From a virus: a DNA stretch of 51,612 nt. Location: positions 1 to 51,612 of the IMG/VR virus record IMGVR_UViG_3300047320_000164; one strand, 5' to 3'. A program made the translations under genes and the position numbers. Within the stretch, counting starts at the first letter, position 1. Each line of letters begins with the position of its first letter. Below the pieces are notes generated by a model. The model ran no database searches. It saw only the letters and a list, made by a program, of their open reading frames with translations, and was not told the DNA's origin. This document shows positions 17,901 through 25,670 of this stretch, piece after piece.

Positions 17901-18249
17901 CGGCGGCGCCAGCGATGGATTTATTCAGTTTGCCAGCCGCGTCGGCAATACTCTCAAGGTCACCACCTGCCTGGCCCGCAGCGAAGCCCAGGCCACCGAG
18001 CGTGTCCACAGCAATGCCCGTTTGCTTCGACAAGTCGTTCAAGTGATCGGCCGCGTCGATCGCTTCCTTGATGATGCCGACCAGCGCGCCGACAGAGATC
18101 CCCGCACCCAGCCCAGCAAGCGCGCCCTTGACGCCATCGAACGACTTGCCCATGCGCGCAGCGGTCGCACTGGTCTGCCGTTCCATAGCCTTCAGGGCAT
18201 CCTGGAACTTGGCGTACCGCGCCTCGATATCGATCTGCAATAACGGCAT
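14929..18249 (-). CDS. tail tape measure protein
   Basis: 1106 residues. N-terminal part (MPLLQIDIEARYAKFQDALK, AMERQTSATAARMGK, ISVGALVGIIKEAIDAADHLNDL) is the usual tape-measure opening, followed by about 700 residues of Glu/Lys/Ala/Gln-rich coiled coil, then a Gly/Ala-rich region and a C-terminal Phage_TMP-like domain with FFPMKNGDTGVMGEAGPEAI. It sets tail length and is ejected with the DNA. It follows the frameshifted chaperone genes. Confidence 0.95.
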   Translation of the reverse strand: MPLLQIDIEARYAKFQDALKAMERQTSATAARMGKSFDGVKGALAGLGAGISVGALVGIIKEAIDAADHLNDLSKQTGIAVDTLGGLGFAAGQAGGDLESIADAAGKLNKSIAGAAGGNKEFADAFKALGINIKDAEGKLKSVDQVMIELADKFESYADGPEKVAIATRLLGKSGAAQIALLNDGGRALQQNIEYYKRYAGVTQDTADKADAFNDTLGKLSLLSGSFGRTLAAELLPTLQGVANALLTAKENGDQFSGFAVRGAEAIRLLAVAAAAGLSGLNDVAIKAGLAGRVLKDLATLSPGKISGDWKQYNEAVEKSAEAFGNLHKNLTDPPPPDKFEAIVGKRDGEIKGEQDLLATRNQFLQKYNNEALLSDKDYYKAKEDALKESNENTKKLYDQQIAALMAKKQLILDGVIEKGDPVEIQGRIDDLYKKKALIGTSKPRAPVLPSGTPAPDGAFKELEGELKGLERMSERERQILASRTEFLQAYYQEDLISISRYYSALRTSQEEALREQEANIDKEIAGLKRFKPKDENQAAEVNNRVEALQDKKAALQVDAGRAAIRLSLEEARAAKAFQDTLAGINADLLEQRGLLAEAAGARFDLSNEKIKKQLTTKRDEAESQGDVGEAAARNADLARLATLRELVVAQAKLNSINEVGDRIQFDLFEATERAQLAAQTGAAGELESLRMVSDARLQAAADLQQVATAFDAVAHASADPKMIQQARALQLEVDKLAASADLVREKFQGAFEGGFNSFFDRIISGTVSIKDAFKSLFADIAADLSKIAIKDLGVKLFSKDGALGGIVDTASSLFGGASKVPTASADVGASLVKRLGGAPDLAAVAASAAAAATQVTAFTAATTGANGVMSTLAVTSLPSLVVAADAAAAALARISATGSGAGASGLFGLFGGGDVGSSASYADLDLLASANGNIFAGGNVIPFAKGGIPGVVSAPTFFPMKNGDTGVMGEAGPEAIMPLVRDKGGELAVRMVGDRGNVTLLPLVRDSQGRMAVRSAAKAFADGGVFGAGASVKRFAAGAVIESRSSQVIGFNSEMVTNAVPMEQPSGGDVINIHIDAPPGTTRESADQMANRTAVALSRARRRNS

Positions 18250-18257
18250 GAGGTATC

Positions 18258-18602
18258 CTATTTATTGAACTTCTTGCTAGCGGCCACGGCCGTGAAGAAC
18301 GTAACCGGATCGAGCTCCACCACCTTCTCTGGCACGGCCAGGCTTGGCATGAAGTCCGCCGGCGCAAGCGGCTTGACATTCGACTTCATGCTCTTACCGG
18401 CAAAATTCGCGACAGTCGAGCAGACCAAACCAGCGCGGAAGTCGGCCCGCTGATCGGCGTTGTCCTCGCCCCAACGATCCTCGTTATGGAGCGCGACCCA
18501 CATGCTGAATTCGGCCGAGCTCATCGTTCGATAGAGCTCATCAACCGTGCGCCCCATCCTCAAAGCGAGCATTGCTGCTACTCTGAGGCTGGGGCTTTCG
18601 AG
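18258..18602 (-). CDS. tail assembly chaperone, -1 frameshift extension (gpT-like, DUF4035-type)
   Basis: 114 residues read in the -1 frame after the slippery site at 18602-18608; from there the frame has no stop until 18258. The sequence LRMGRTVDELYRTMSSAEFSMWVALHNED is typical of gpT/DUF4035 proteins. An internal ATG at 18572 exists but the open frame extends to the heptamer, so the product should be a 226-residue gpG-gpT-like fusion, as in lambda. The fusion helps recruit tail-tube subunits to the tape measure. Confidence 0.85.
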   Translation of the reverse strand, partial: LESPSLRVAAMLALRMGRTVDELYRTMSSAEFSMWVALHNEDRWGEDNADQRADFRAGLVCSTVANFAGKSMKSNVKPLAPADFMPSLAVPEKVVELDPVTFFTAVAASKKFNK

Positions 18603-18937
18603 TTTTTTTCTGCTTCCTTGCCGTCGAGATCAGAAAGGCGCCATGCGATGTCCCAGAGATTCATAGCCGCCGCGTAGTGCTTGGCGCCGAAAGCCTCCCA
18701 CTCCGCCGACGTGAACAGGGGCTCGTCGTCGGCGTCGAGTACGCTGGCGGAAAGCAACGGCGCCAGGTGTCCGAAGCTTCGAGTAATGCGCCCTGTGGTC
18801 GCCTTAAACTCCTGGCTCAGCGCCATGCGTTCGGCGAGGCCCAAGCCGCGCACCAGAACGTCCCCACCCAACTCAGGCACCGAAACCACCTCTTCCGGTA
18901 ATGTCGGTAACTGCACTTCGGATTTCTTTACTCGCAT
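18578..18937 (-). CDS. tail assembly chaperone (gpG-like)
   Basis: 119 residues, zero-frame product that ends at a TAG about 25 bases after the slippery heptamer. Contains EEVVSVPELGGDVLVRGLGL, LLSASVLDADDEPLFTSAEW, typical of the short tail chaperone. It coats the tape measure before tube polymerisation. Its ATG lies just downstream of the terminator hairpin at 18956-18978. Confidence 0.85.
   Translation of the reverse strand: MRVKKSEVQLPTLPEEVVSVPELGGDVLVRGLGLAERMALSQEFKATTGRITRSFGHLAPLLSASVLDADDEPLFTSAEWEAFGAKHYAAAMNLWDIAWRLSDLDGKEAEKNSKAPASE
18602..18608 (-). promoter_or_regulatory. programmed -1 frameshift site A AAA AAC
   Basis: In the gpG frame the codons read GCA GAA AAA AAC TCG. 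The heptamer A AAA AAC is a canonical X XXY YYZ slippery site in the right phase. A -1 slip continues as AAA AAA CTC GAA AGC directly into the gpT-like frame. Confidence 0.85.
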
Positions 18938-19770
18938 GTCGTCCCCAAAAATGAAGAAGCCACCGAGCTGGTGGCTTCATTTGATGTCCGCACGGGCTTT
19001 CTGCCCACATATCCGACTCGCGCCGCTCGAAGCTTCGCTGCGGCGGACAACTTGGCACGCCATTCATCGGAGAACTTCCGCCCCTTCAGGGCTTCAGACA
19101 TCGTCTTGGAAAACTCCGGTGGACGCTTTTGCCCAGTACGTGCCAGGGATTGTTTTTTCTTGGTTTCGTCAGACACTACCCTACCCTTTGCTATCGCTGA
19201 CAATTTTGCGGAATGCTCAGCGGAGCGCACCTTTCCGGATAAAGATACAGACAGCTTTGCGCGCGTCTCTTTTGAGACTGCGCGCCCCATGCTTGCGGCG
19301 CCAATTTTTGCTTTATGCTCATCCGAAAGGACCTTGCCGGCTAATTTTGCGCGGTGCTCTTCCGAAAGTTTTTTACCCAATTTCGCCGCAGAAATTTTCG
19401 CTTTGGTTTCTTCGCTGTGCCTAATTCCCCTACGATGCACCCCAAGCTTGGCCCTTGATTCTTCCGTATGTTTCCATCCAAGCGCAGAGCCGGCTGTCAT
19501 GAAAATATTAAATTCTGGCTTGAGCGCATCCAGAAAGCGCTGCTCGTAGAAAAGCAAGTTAGATGGCTCGCAGATAATCAGTTTCCTGAATTCAAAAACG
19601 ACTTCGCCATACTTATCCCACGATCTCTGTAATTTAATATTCCTGTGCTTACCGTCGCGTAGCGCTGATCGATGTTTGTGCCATCTCTGCGCAAAATTCA
19701 CCGCAGACCCGATGTATTGTTTGCCGTTTAAAGTGTTGACGATTTCATAGATGCCAGATACCAATTTCAT
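18928..19770 (-). CDS. GIY-YIG homing endonuclease with NUMOD3 repeats
   Basis: 280 residues. The GIY-YIG domain is at the N-terminus: SGIYEIVNTLNGKQYIGS, then RWHKHRSALRDGKHRN and the catalytic Glu in FYEQRFLDAL. From about 105 to 235 there are at least seven NUMOD3-type DNA-binding units with patterns like HSEETKAKIS, LSEEHRAKLA, LSDEHKAKIG, VSKETRAKLS. Start at 19770 has GGGGAATCCA upstream. It separates the tail tube gene from the chaperones, so it is probably a mobile free-standing insertion. The neighbouring tail tube gene is intact. Confidence 0.9.
   Translation of the reverse strand: MKLVSGIYEIVNTLNGKQYIGSAVNFAQRWHKHRSALRDGKHRNIKLQRSWDKYGEVVFEFRKLIICEPSNLLFYEQRFLDALKPEFNIFMTAGSALGWKHTEESRAKLGVHRRGIRHSEETKAKISAAKLGKKLSEEHRAKLAGKVLSDEHKAKIGAASMGRAVSKETRAKLSVSLSGKVRSAEHSAKLSAIAKGRVVSDETKKKQSLARTGQKRPPEFSKTMSEALKGRKFSDEWRAKLSAAAKLRAARVGYVGRKPVRTSNEATSSVASSFLGTTCE
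18950..18978 (-). terminator. rho-independent terminator (leftward) after the tail tube
   Basis: GAAGCCACC, five-base loop, GGTGGCTTC, then TTCATTTTT on the minus strand. In other phages a terminator follows the major tail gene. Here it lies inside the last codons of the GIY-YIG gene, which reads through it. Confidence 0.75.
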
Positions 19771-19965
19771 TGGATTCCCCTCCCAATAGCCTTCCCATAA
19801 AGGGGCGAACACCAGGCCGTGGGATGCGGCTTTTCGGGAGCTAACCTAGGTGCTCGCTAACCATCGGGCAATCCAATGGCTTCGTGCTTCGTCGGTCAAT
19901 TTTTCGGTGCTTTCGCCGCCACCATCAATTGAACAAAAAACTAAATTATTGAGTCACCACCAATT

Positions 19966-20607
19966 TTAAGATGCGTAAATTGTTGGCCGGCCAAACATTG
20001 TTACTACAACTGCGGTTATGACTTTGTCTTGCGCAGTCCCCGTCGGCAGCAGCGTGCAGCCCACATAGCCGTTGAACACGACGATCTGGCCACCGGCGAA
20101 GGTGAAGCGGATCGCGCGCTGCGCCTGGTTGTCGGATGCGACCTTCAACGCCGCCAGCGCGGTATCGCTCGGGTCCCAGAGGCACTCGAACGAGTAGGAC
20201 GCAGCCGAGGCCAGACCTGGCACCTGCTTACGCACGTTGTCGTGGATGGTCGTGACATCGATGAAGTCGAAGTCGCCACCGCTGGCGGTCAGCCCTGTTG
20301 CGGTCGTCATGTTGATGCCGAAGGTGATCGCCTCGGCAAAGCCCGACGTGAACGTGTCGAACGCGGTGGTGTTCTCGCCTTCCAGGTCGAACGCATTGGT
20401 TGCGGCGTTGTCGACGCGGAACACGCGCGAGTCCACTTGGTGCATGCCCTCGGCCGTGATCTTGGCGTAGGTGCCATCGGTCATACCGTGCGCAGTCGAA
20501 CTGGCGACGCCCGGGTTTGCCTTGGTGATGGCGGTGATCGTGTCGGCAGCCGCCAACGCCGATTGAATAGCAACTTGAACGTTGCTCCACTTGACTACAT
20601 CGGTCAT
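19966..20607 (-). CDS. major tail tube protein
   Basis: 213 residues. GMTDGTYAKITAEGMHQVD, RVFRVDNAATNAFDLEGENT and a closing TAQDKVITAVVVTMFGRPTI are typical of lambda-like tail tube proteins of this phage group. It polymerises into the tube on the tape-measure scaffold. The end looks complete, so the homing endonuclease behind it did not disrupt it. About 150 bp of A/T-rich sequence without a gene follow (19813-19965). Confidence 0.85.
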   Translation of the reverse strand: MTDVVKWSNVQVAIQSALAAADTITAITKANPGVASSTAHGMTDGTYAKITAEGMHQVDSRVFRVDNAATNAFDLEGENTTAFDTFTSGFAEAITFGINMTTATGLTASGGDFDFIDVTTIHDNVRKQVPGLASAASYSFECLWDPSDTALAALKVASDNQAQRAIRFTFAGGQIVVFNGYVGCTLLPTGTAQDKVITAVVVTMFGRPTIYAS

Positions 20608-20749
20608 GGTAATACCTCATCAATTAAGACGAGGCGGCATGTAGTTGGCGGGCACCTTGCGGTGATGGCCAGCTGCGGGCTCGTTGTTGTCGTTCAGCCG
20701 GCCTTGGCAGCGAGGGCGGTCGCGTGGCTGCCTGCGGGCTAAAATGGTT

Positions 20750-20851
20750 TCAGTGCTTCGTCTGCTCCTTGAGCCAGGACTCCCATGCGTTGACGATGCC
20801 GCGCACAAGGCGAATCATGGTTTCATGAAGCTTGGCGGTTGAAGGGCTCAT
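20750..20851 (-). CDS. 33-residue phage protein
   Basis: Sequence MSPSTAKLHETMIRLVRGI then VNAWESWLKEQTKH: one amphipathic helix. It starts one base after the stop of the DUF3168-type gene with AGGA twelve bases upstream, so it is probably coupled to it. I know similar tiny proteins in this position in other phages but no function. Confidence 0.6.
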   Translation of the reverse strand: MSPSTAKLHETMIRLVRGIVNAWESWLKEQTKH

Positions 20852-20852
20852 A

Positions 20853-21203
20853 TCAAATCCTAACGGTTATAACTACGGCCGTTACTTCAGTCTCGCTGTC
20901 GTACTCATGGCGGCGGCCAACTGGTGGAATCTTGGCGCCGCCTAGAGCCACTATCGCGGCATCCGCAACCGAGCTAGCAACATCTTCGGTCTTCGCCATA
21001 CACCACACCTCCATCACCGCGAACTCACCAACAGGGATCGAACTATGGATGGTCGTGATGAACTCCGTGTCCGCGCGCGTATAGCAAATGGCTGGAAGTG
21101 GAGTCTTCTCCTTGATCGCGTTAGGGGAAATGCGCCCATCGATCAAAGCATCGACCGCCGCGTCATTTGCCAGCGCGGCGTAGACGGTTGTTTCAGCGCC
21201 CAT
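20853..21203 (-). CDS. DUF3168 tail completion protein
   Basis: 116 residues. AALANDAAVDALIDGRISPN, LPAICYTRADTEF and the late ETEVTAVVITVRI match the DUF3168/gp17-like tail completion family, which caps the tail-head joint. It overlaps the HK97-gp10-like gene by 11 bp. Order (connector, head closure, gp10, DUF3168, tail tube) is canonical. Confidence 0.85.
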   Translation of the reverse strand: MGAETTVYAALANDAAVDALIDGRISPNAIKEKTPLPAICYTRADTEFITTIHSSIPVGEFAVMEVWCMAKTEDVASSVADAAIVALGGAKIPPVGRRHEYDSETEVTAVVITVRI

Positions 21204-21732
21204 TTAAATCCTTGTTCGCCTTGTCGATGCGCGCCGCTAGTCGCGAGTTAAAGGCGGATAGGGCCTTGTCCTGATTGCTCGAGAAGGAGCGCGCAAACAT
21301 TTTCACGCCAGGAACAAGCTTCCCCGCGCTTTTCAAGCGGCTACGCTCTAAAGCCCTCCGACGAAAGCCGCCCTTGATTCGCTGACCGGGGCCGCGTGCA
21401 ATATATCCATCCTCAACCCAGCGCCAATAGAACGGATCGCCGTTCTTGCCAGGCTTACCAGATCTAACGCCAACCACTATGACCTCGGCGCCAGGCTTAG
21501 ACCTACTGCGGGAGCGTCCGGCGTAAATACCCTTCTTCAGTGCACCGCGCTTTCGGCGGGCATCTGGCTTCTTCAACTCTGGCGCCAATGCCACAGCACC
21601 CTTCCGGAAAACCGCAGCAGCAGCCAGAGATGCGCTTCGGACCACCTTCTGCTGCATATCCATCGACAGCTTGCGCAGTTCGGTGGAGAACGCAGGGATG
21701 CCGACAATCCTTGCAGCTATATTGTCAACCAT
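21193..21732 (-). CDS. HK97 gp10-like tail component
   Basis: 179 residues, strongly basic. Contains VRSASLAAAAVFRKGAVALA, GALKKGIYAG and FYWRWVEDGY, typical of the HK97-gp10 neck protein family. Acts at head-tail joining. Overlaps both neighbours by 8-11 bp. Confidence 0.85.
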   Translation of the reverse strand: MVDNIAARIVGIPAFSTELRKLSMDMQQKVVRSASLAAAAVFRKGAVALAPELKKPDARRKRGALKKGIYAGRSRSRSKPGAEVIVVGVRSGKPGKNGDPFYWRWVEDGYIARGPGQRIKGGFRRRALERSRLKSAGKLVPGVKMFARSFSSNQDKALSAFNSRLAARIDKANKDLNGR

Positions 21733-22054
21733 CGGTCAATCCTTCCTTTGCGAATATCTCGATCCCAACATTCATGCCGGCGGTATTGACGATGGAATCG
21801 ATATCGTAGACTTTGCCTTGGAACGAAATGCGCATCTGCTGCGTCAACCCTGGCCGGTGTCGAATTCTGAACCACGCTACCGACTCCGCGTACTGCTGCT
21901 TGGCGGTGAAGAATTCGCGCCCCCGCACCGGATCGAACTGCGCCCAAACGGTGGCGACGTCCTGCCACGTCACTACGTCCTCGCCGTTTGCCGGGTTCTT
22001 CGTAAGCGATTGCCGTTGAATCGTAATGCGCTTATTGAGCAGGCCGGCACGCAT
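21725..22054 (-). CDS. phage head closure protein (SPP1 gp16-like)
   Basis: 109 residues starting at 22054, where the ATG overlaps the connector stop (TGATG). MRAGLLNKRITIQ, DVATVWAQFDPVRGREFF and WFRIRHRPGL are the family signature of head-tail adaptors. Closes the connector after packaging. Confidence 0.9.
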   Translation of the reverse strand: MRAGLLNKRITIQRQSLTKNPANGEDVVTWQDVATVWAQFDPVRGREFFTAKQQYAESVAWFRIRHRPGLTQQMRISFQGKVYDIDSIVNTAGMNVGIEIFAKEGLTDG

Positions 22055-22869
22055 CACACGCCCCATACTTTATGAGGCGAGAGCAACGCGTCTACCGTGA
22101 GCGGAAGATTGGTCGAGATGTTCCCTATGTTCACGGCCTCGCGATTGCTATACCAATGTCCGATGAGCAGCAGCATGGCCTGGCGAAGCGCAGTCCACTC
22201 GGAGTCGTCTTCAGTCAATAGGAAGTTGGTACCTGACCCGGCTGCTGAAATGTCTATCGCCGGGCCACCCTCCGCGGCTGCCAACTTAAGAGATCCAACC
22301 CCGGAATCGATTGCGTAATATGTGGTGTCGACGGTCAGCCCGGTGGGCAGCGTGCCGCCGCTATTCACCACGCGTAAAGTGTCACCATCGGAGAATGGAT
22401 GATTCGGTGCGTTGATGGTGTCCGTCGCAGTCGTCACGGTGAACGGCACGGCGTAGCCCGCACTGTAATCCAACGTCACGGCCGCAGGATGCTGATACGT
22501 CATCGGCCAACTGGAGTCGAAAGCCTGGTATATGGTGGCCGGCAGTTCGGCCAAGTCGGACACATACAAGTTGCTATCTAGGACTTTGCTCTCGCCCTCG
22601 CCATCCAAGTAGGAGATGCCAAGCACCTCGCGCGCCGGCGTCTTCATTTCAAGCGTGCACGGCAATGCAGGGAACGTGGCGCGCAGCAGCCGTAGCACGA
22701 GCAGCCTACCAGTCACGCTCTCAACATGGCCACGGGCCGACGATATTAACCCCTTGATCAGCACGTCGTCGTCAGTGAAGTCGCTATCTACGCGGCAGTG
22801 CAATTTCGCTTCCACAAGCGATATAGGCTCCGCGCCTGGCGCGGAACGCTGTGCTACGTTACCGTACAT
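22054..22869 (-). CDS. head-tail connector protein (gp6-like) with an inserted beta domain
   Basis: 271 residues; family members without insert are about 190. Residues 1-145 (PISLVEAKLHCRVDSDFTDD, VTGRLLVLRLLR, PATIYQAFDSSWP) and the last 50 (LRQAMLLLIGHWYSNREAV) are the connector. Between them about 70 residues (NAPNHPFSDGDTLRVVNSGG, LPTGLTVDTTYYAID) form a separate strand-rich domain that is also seen in other phage surface proteins. Forms the ring below the portal. Confidence 0.85.
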   Translation of the reverse strand: MYGNVAQRSAPGAEPISLVEAKLHCRVDSDFTDDDVLIKGLISSARGHVESVTGRLLVLRLLRATFPALPCTLEMKTPAREVLGISYLDGEGESKVLDSNLYVSDLAELPATIYQAFDSSWPMTYQHPAAVTLDYSAGYAVPFTVTTATDTINAPNHPFSDGDTLRVVNSGGTLPTGLTVDTTYYAIDSGVGSLKLAAAEGGPAIDISAAGSGTNFLLTEDDSEWTALRQAMLLLIGHWYSNREAVNIGNISTNLPLTVDALLSPHKVWGV

Positions 22870-23103
22870 TTATTTGCCCTTGCCGCGACGACTAGCGCGC
22901 TCTGGCGCACCGGTGACAGAGGCTGCCGTGATGCACTCTCTGTCAGCACTTGCCTCGACAGCCATACCAGCACCGACGAAGGCTCGCGCTAGATCACGAG
23001 CACCGACTGAATCGGTCAACTCATACTCCTGCCCCTCAACGTATTGGTTCGCTTGAATGCCGTCCAGCGACCCCGTCTGAGTACTAGTCATTCTAATCCG
23101 CAT
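22870..23103 (-). CDS. small conserved phage protein of the head-tail region
   Basis: 77 residues with YVEGQEYELTDSVGARDLAR followed by AFVGAGMAVEA, the pattern of a short family found beside phage connectors, and a basic tail (ERASRRGKGK). Function unknown; perhaps a virion component. Confidence 0.65.
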   Translation of the reverse strand: MRIRMTSTQTGSLDGIQANQYVEGQEYELTDSVGARDLARAFVGAGMAVEASADRECITAASVTGAPERASRRGKGK

Positions 23104-23104
23104 A

Positions 23105-23827
23105 TCATCCTCGACTTAACAAAGGGTTTGGGTGCTTCGAGTGGTCGTAACGCGCTTCTATCTCGTCCGCAGTAACTACGGAATCGCGGGGCGTCATCGA
23201 TACGGATACGTTTCCTTGTGCGTCATGCGCCATTTGGACGTGCAAGGTGTCATACCCATAGACGCGCTCTTCGAATGGTGCGGCACTATCCATCAGAGAC
23301 GTGTTATCGGGAATACCGATACTGATCCCACGAGCCTTTGCTATACCCAGATGGAACTCGACGCAACCGCGCCCCTTTTCAGCTTGGTGTGCGTTCGGCA
23401 GCGTGTAATCGATTCCGAATAGGGTGATCTTCTTGACGCCGATGTGGACGGCATACGCGACTGCGTACGCGGCGGTGCTGTTGAAATACGCGATACCGCA
23501 GGAGTTGATGACGTCCTGAAGCGGGAATTCGACAAGCCCGGGGTAGTTTTCATGCTTACGACTTGTGTAGATCGGGCCAGGATGCTCTTTCATCCATTCG
23601 AGCATGGCGGCTATGTTACTCTCCGGCTTGACACTTGCGCGGCCTTCTTGGATGCGCACATCATCCATGTGGAAGATGCGGTCACATTGGATGATGTCAC
23701 CCAGAGCATTAATAGCCCAGACCTCATCAGCAAACCTACGGCGACTCCCAAGACGCTTGACCACATCCACGTAACACTCCAAGGATGGGCCAAGGCCAAG
23801 GATCACAACGTGATCAGGTGTCGCCAT
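23105..23827 (-). CDS. MptE/DUF115-like Rossmann protein in the head module
   Basis: 240 residues. A Gly-rich opening VVILGLGPSLECYVDVVK, then VWAINALGDIIQCDRIFHMDD, and KKITLFGIDYT resemble the 6-hydroxymethylpterin diphosphokinase MptE-like / DUF115 fold, which is also close to some glycosyl- and sialyltransferases. HMDD could be a metal-binding site. Its place between connector and decoration-type protein suggests virion modification, but no activity can be assigned from sequence alone. Confidence 0.6.
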   Translation of the reverse strand: MATPDHVVILGLGPSLECYVDVVKRLGSRRRFADEVWAINALGDIIQCDRIFHMDDVRIQEGRASVKPESNIAAMLEWMKEHPGPIYTSRKHENYPGLVEFPLQDVINSCGIAYFNSTAAYAVAYAVHIGVKKITLFGIDYTLPNAHQAEKGRGCVEFHLGIAKARGISIGIPDNTSLMDSAAPFEERVYGYDTLHVQMAHDAQGNVSVSMTPRDSVVTADEIEARYDHSKHPNPLLSRG

Positions 23828-24258
23828 TAGGTGGCGACCGGCGCGTTCATCGGGTTACTCAGCACCACGTTCGCTGCAACCGGGGTGGCTGCGGTAACGG
23901 TGGATTTGATGTTCGCCGAGACGTAGCGCTTAGCACCGATGTAGCCAATGCGCTTGGTCACGTTTTTGGTGGTGCCTGACGCGCGGGCACCAACGCTAGG
24001 TACTGCACTTGCCTCCAGACCTAGCAGGTCGGCGTCAGCCACCGAAGTCATAGTGCCGGTCACGTCGCCATGCTTGATGGTCAGGGTGTAGGCCGCGTTC
24101 GTGGCAGTGATACTACCGTACGAAGCGATTACCTCGACGCCCTCGTAGCCGGCGGTATCAATTACCTTGCCGGTTTGGCCGGTTCCAGTAGTGCCGACAG
24201 CTACCGGTGCGATGCTTGGCATCACCTTGATGTTGTGGTGCAGGTCACGCTTTGCCAT
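23827..24258 (-). CDS. probable head decoration or minor capsid protein
   Basis: 143 residues, Ala/Thr/Val-rich, beta-type, no signal peptide. Located directly after the major capsid gene, where decoration proteins usually lie. Sequences such as TAGYEGVEVIASYGSITATN and KRIGYIGAKRYVSANIK resemble conserved proteins in this place in other siphophages. Role inferred from position. Confidence 0.6.
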   Translation of the reverse strand: MAKRDLHHNIKVMPSIAPVAVGTTGTGQTGKVIDTAGYEGVEVIASYGSITATNAAYTLTIKHGDVTGTMTSVADADLLGLEASAVPSVGARASGTTKNVTKRIGYIGAKRYVSANIKSTVTAATPVAANVVLSNPMNAPVAT

Positions 24259-24291
24259 TTCATTCTCCAGATTTGAAAAGGGATATACAAC

Positions 24292-24312
24292 CTGCCCGCG
24301 CTAGGCGGGCAG
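24292..24312 (-). other. hairpin after the major capsid gene
   Basis: CTGCCCGC, five-base loop, GCGGGCAG: an 8-bp perfect stem in the 71-bp gap behind the capsid gene. No strong T-run follows on either strand, so it may be an attenuator or a 3' stabiliser of the abundant capsid mRNA. Confidence 0.5.
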
Positions 24313-24329
24313 CGGCTCTTGCGACCGAA

Positions 24330-25610
24330 TTAGGTCGAGCACTTCATGATGCGCAGGGCCTCAGGCAGGACGACCATACCGCCGACACGCCGGCGGAAGA
24401 TGAACCTGATATTGCCGCTGGTTGCCTGAGTGAACGGATCGCGCAGCATGTTCATCTGAACGCGATCAACCAGCGAATAGCCGCGGTTGAAATCCCCGTA
24501 AGCGACTGGCTTCAGGTTTGCGCCTTCGCTTGGCATGTCGGGAACTTCGACGTAAGGATCGCCGTCAATGGTATTTGGCTTGCCGCCGGAAATACCAGGT
24601 ATCCACAGGTACTGGTTCGTGGTGTCCTTCAGTCGGCGGATCGCACCCAACGAGGTGCGGTTCATCACGAAGTTCGCGTTGCGAGTGTAAGCGGTCTTAA
24701 TGGCATGCTTAAGCGTGATCAGGCCATCGGCCGTGATGGCGGCGGCAGATCCGCTGTTGGTGACTCCAACGTCGGCATTGGTCAGGAAGCCTTGCGGCTG
24801 ACCGACGCCAGAACCAGAAACGAACGCAGCACCTTCGGCGACGGCGAATTGCTCGCTTGCCTCCATTGAAACTTCGGACGCCAGGTCGAATGCACTATCC
24901 TCCAAGTTCTGCTCGGAGATATCAATCAGCGCATACATCTCATGCGCATGAATCTCCATCATACCCCATTGCAGACCGGAGGTCTCCGAACGAGTGCCCT
25001 GTTCAGCAGTCCAGACAGCTGCGAACTGGCCGTTGCGCTTTGGCAGCAGGATCGATTTGGCCGCCGTCGTCCGAACACGAGCAAGGCCGCGCACCGGACT
25101 AGTTTCAGTGACGCCCTTGATAATTTCGCGGACATACTCTGATGGTGCCAGATAGCCGCCCGTCACATCGTTACCGACGGATAGCGACTTGTATTCCGCG
25201 GCGATTTCATCCAAGCACTTGCGCTGCGCTTCGCTGAGGTTCTGAACACCCTTGACGTTGGCATCAACTACAGCGCGCACCCATTCGTTCGCATCGAATT
25301 TCTTGCCGCCCCCCTTGCCGCCTAAACCTTGGCGGTTCAGCTTTTCTTCCAGCGACTCGGCTGCGGCCTTGGCTTCTTCTGCTGCGATTTTGGCAGCCTT
25401 CGCCTCGTTCTCGGCTGCGGTCAACTTGGCATTCAACGCCTCGCCGTTTGCCAGACCTTTTTGCTCGATGGAGGCCAGCTTCGCTTCCAAGTCAGTTACG
25501 GCCTTGCCCTCGGCTTTCGCCTTAATCAGGGCGTCGTTCGTCTTCTTGAACTCTTCCCATGCTTGGCCCTGCTCTTCGATGACCTTCTTTACCTCTGCCA
25601 TATCCGACAT
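24330..25610 (-). CDS. HK97-fold major capsid protein with delta domain
   Basis: 426 residues. Residues 1-115 form an Ala/Glu/Lys-rich coiled coil (scaffolding delta domain). After about residue 125 the capsid fold begins: SVGNDVTGGYLAPSEYVREI, TSPVRGLARVRTT, and ends with DPFTQATSGNIRFIFRRRVG. Start at 25610 has AGGAATCAAA upstream. The protease encoded next to it should remove the delta domain at maturation. Confidence 0.95.
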   Translation of the reverse strand: MSDMAEVKKVIEEQGQAWEEFKKTNDALIKAKAEGKAVTDLEAKLASIEQKGLANGEALNAKLTAAENEAKAAKIAAEEAKAAAESLEEKLNRQGLGGKGGGKKFDANEWVRAVVDANVKGVQNLSEAQRKCLDEIAAEYKSLSVGNDVTGGYLAPSEYVREIIKGVTETSPVRGLARVRTTAAKSILLPKRNGQFAAVWTAEQGTRSETSGLQWGMMEIHAHEMYALIDISEQNLEDSAFDLASEVSMEASEQFAVAEGAAFVSGSGVGQPQGFLTNADVGVTNSGSAAAITADGLITLKHAIKTAYTRNANFVMNRTSLGAIRRLKDTTNQYLWIPGISGGKPNTIDGDPYVEVPDMPSEGANLKPVAYGDFNRGYSLVDRVQMNMLRDPFTQATSGNIRFIFRRRVGGMVVLPEALRIMKCST

Positions 25611-25670
25611 TTTGATTCCTTTCGATGTAAAAAACCAGCTCAAGGCTGACTGTTGGGCGGGTACCGCTAC

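Noticed and set aside
18681-19424. 247-residue plus-strand frame opposite the GIY-YIG gene
   Set aside because: Antisense shadow of the NUMOD3 repeats.
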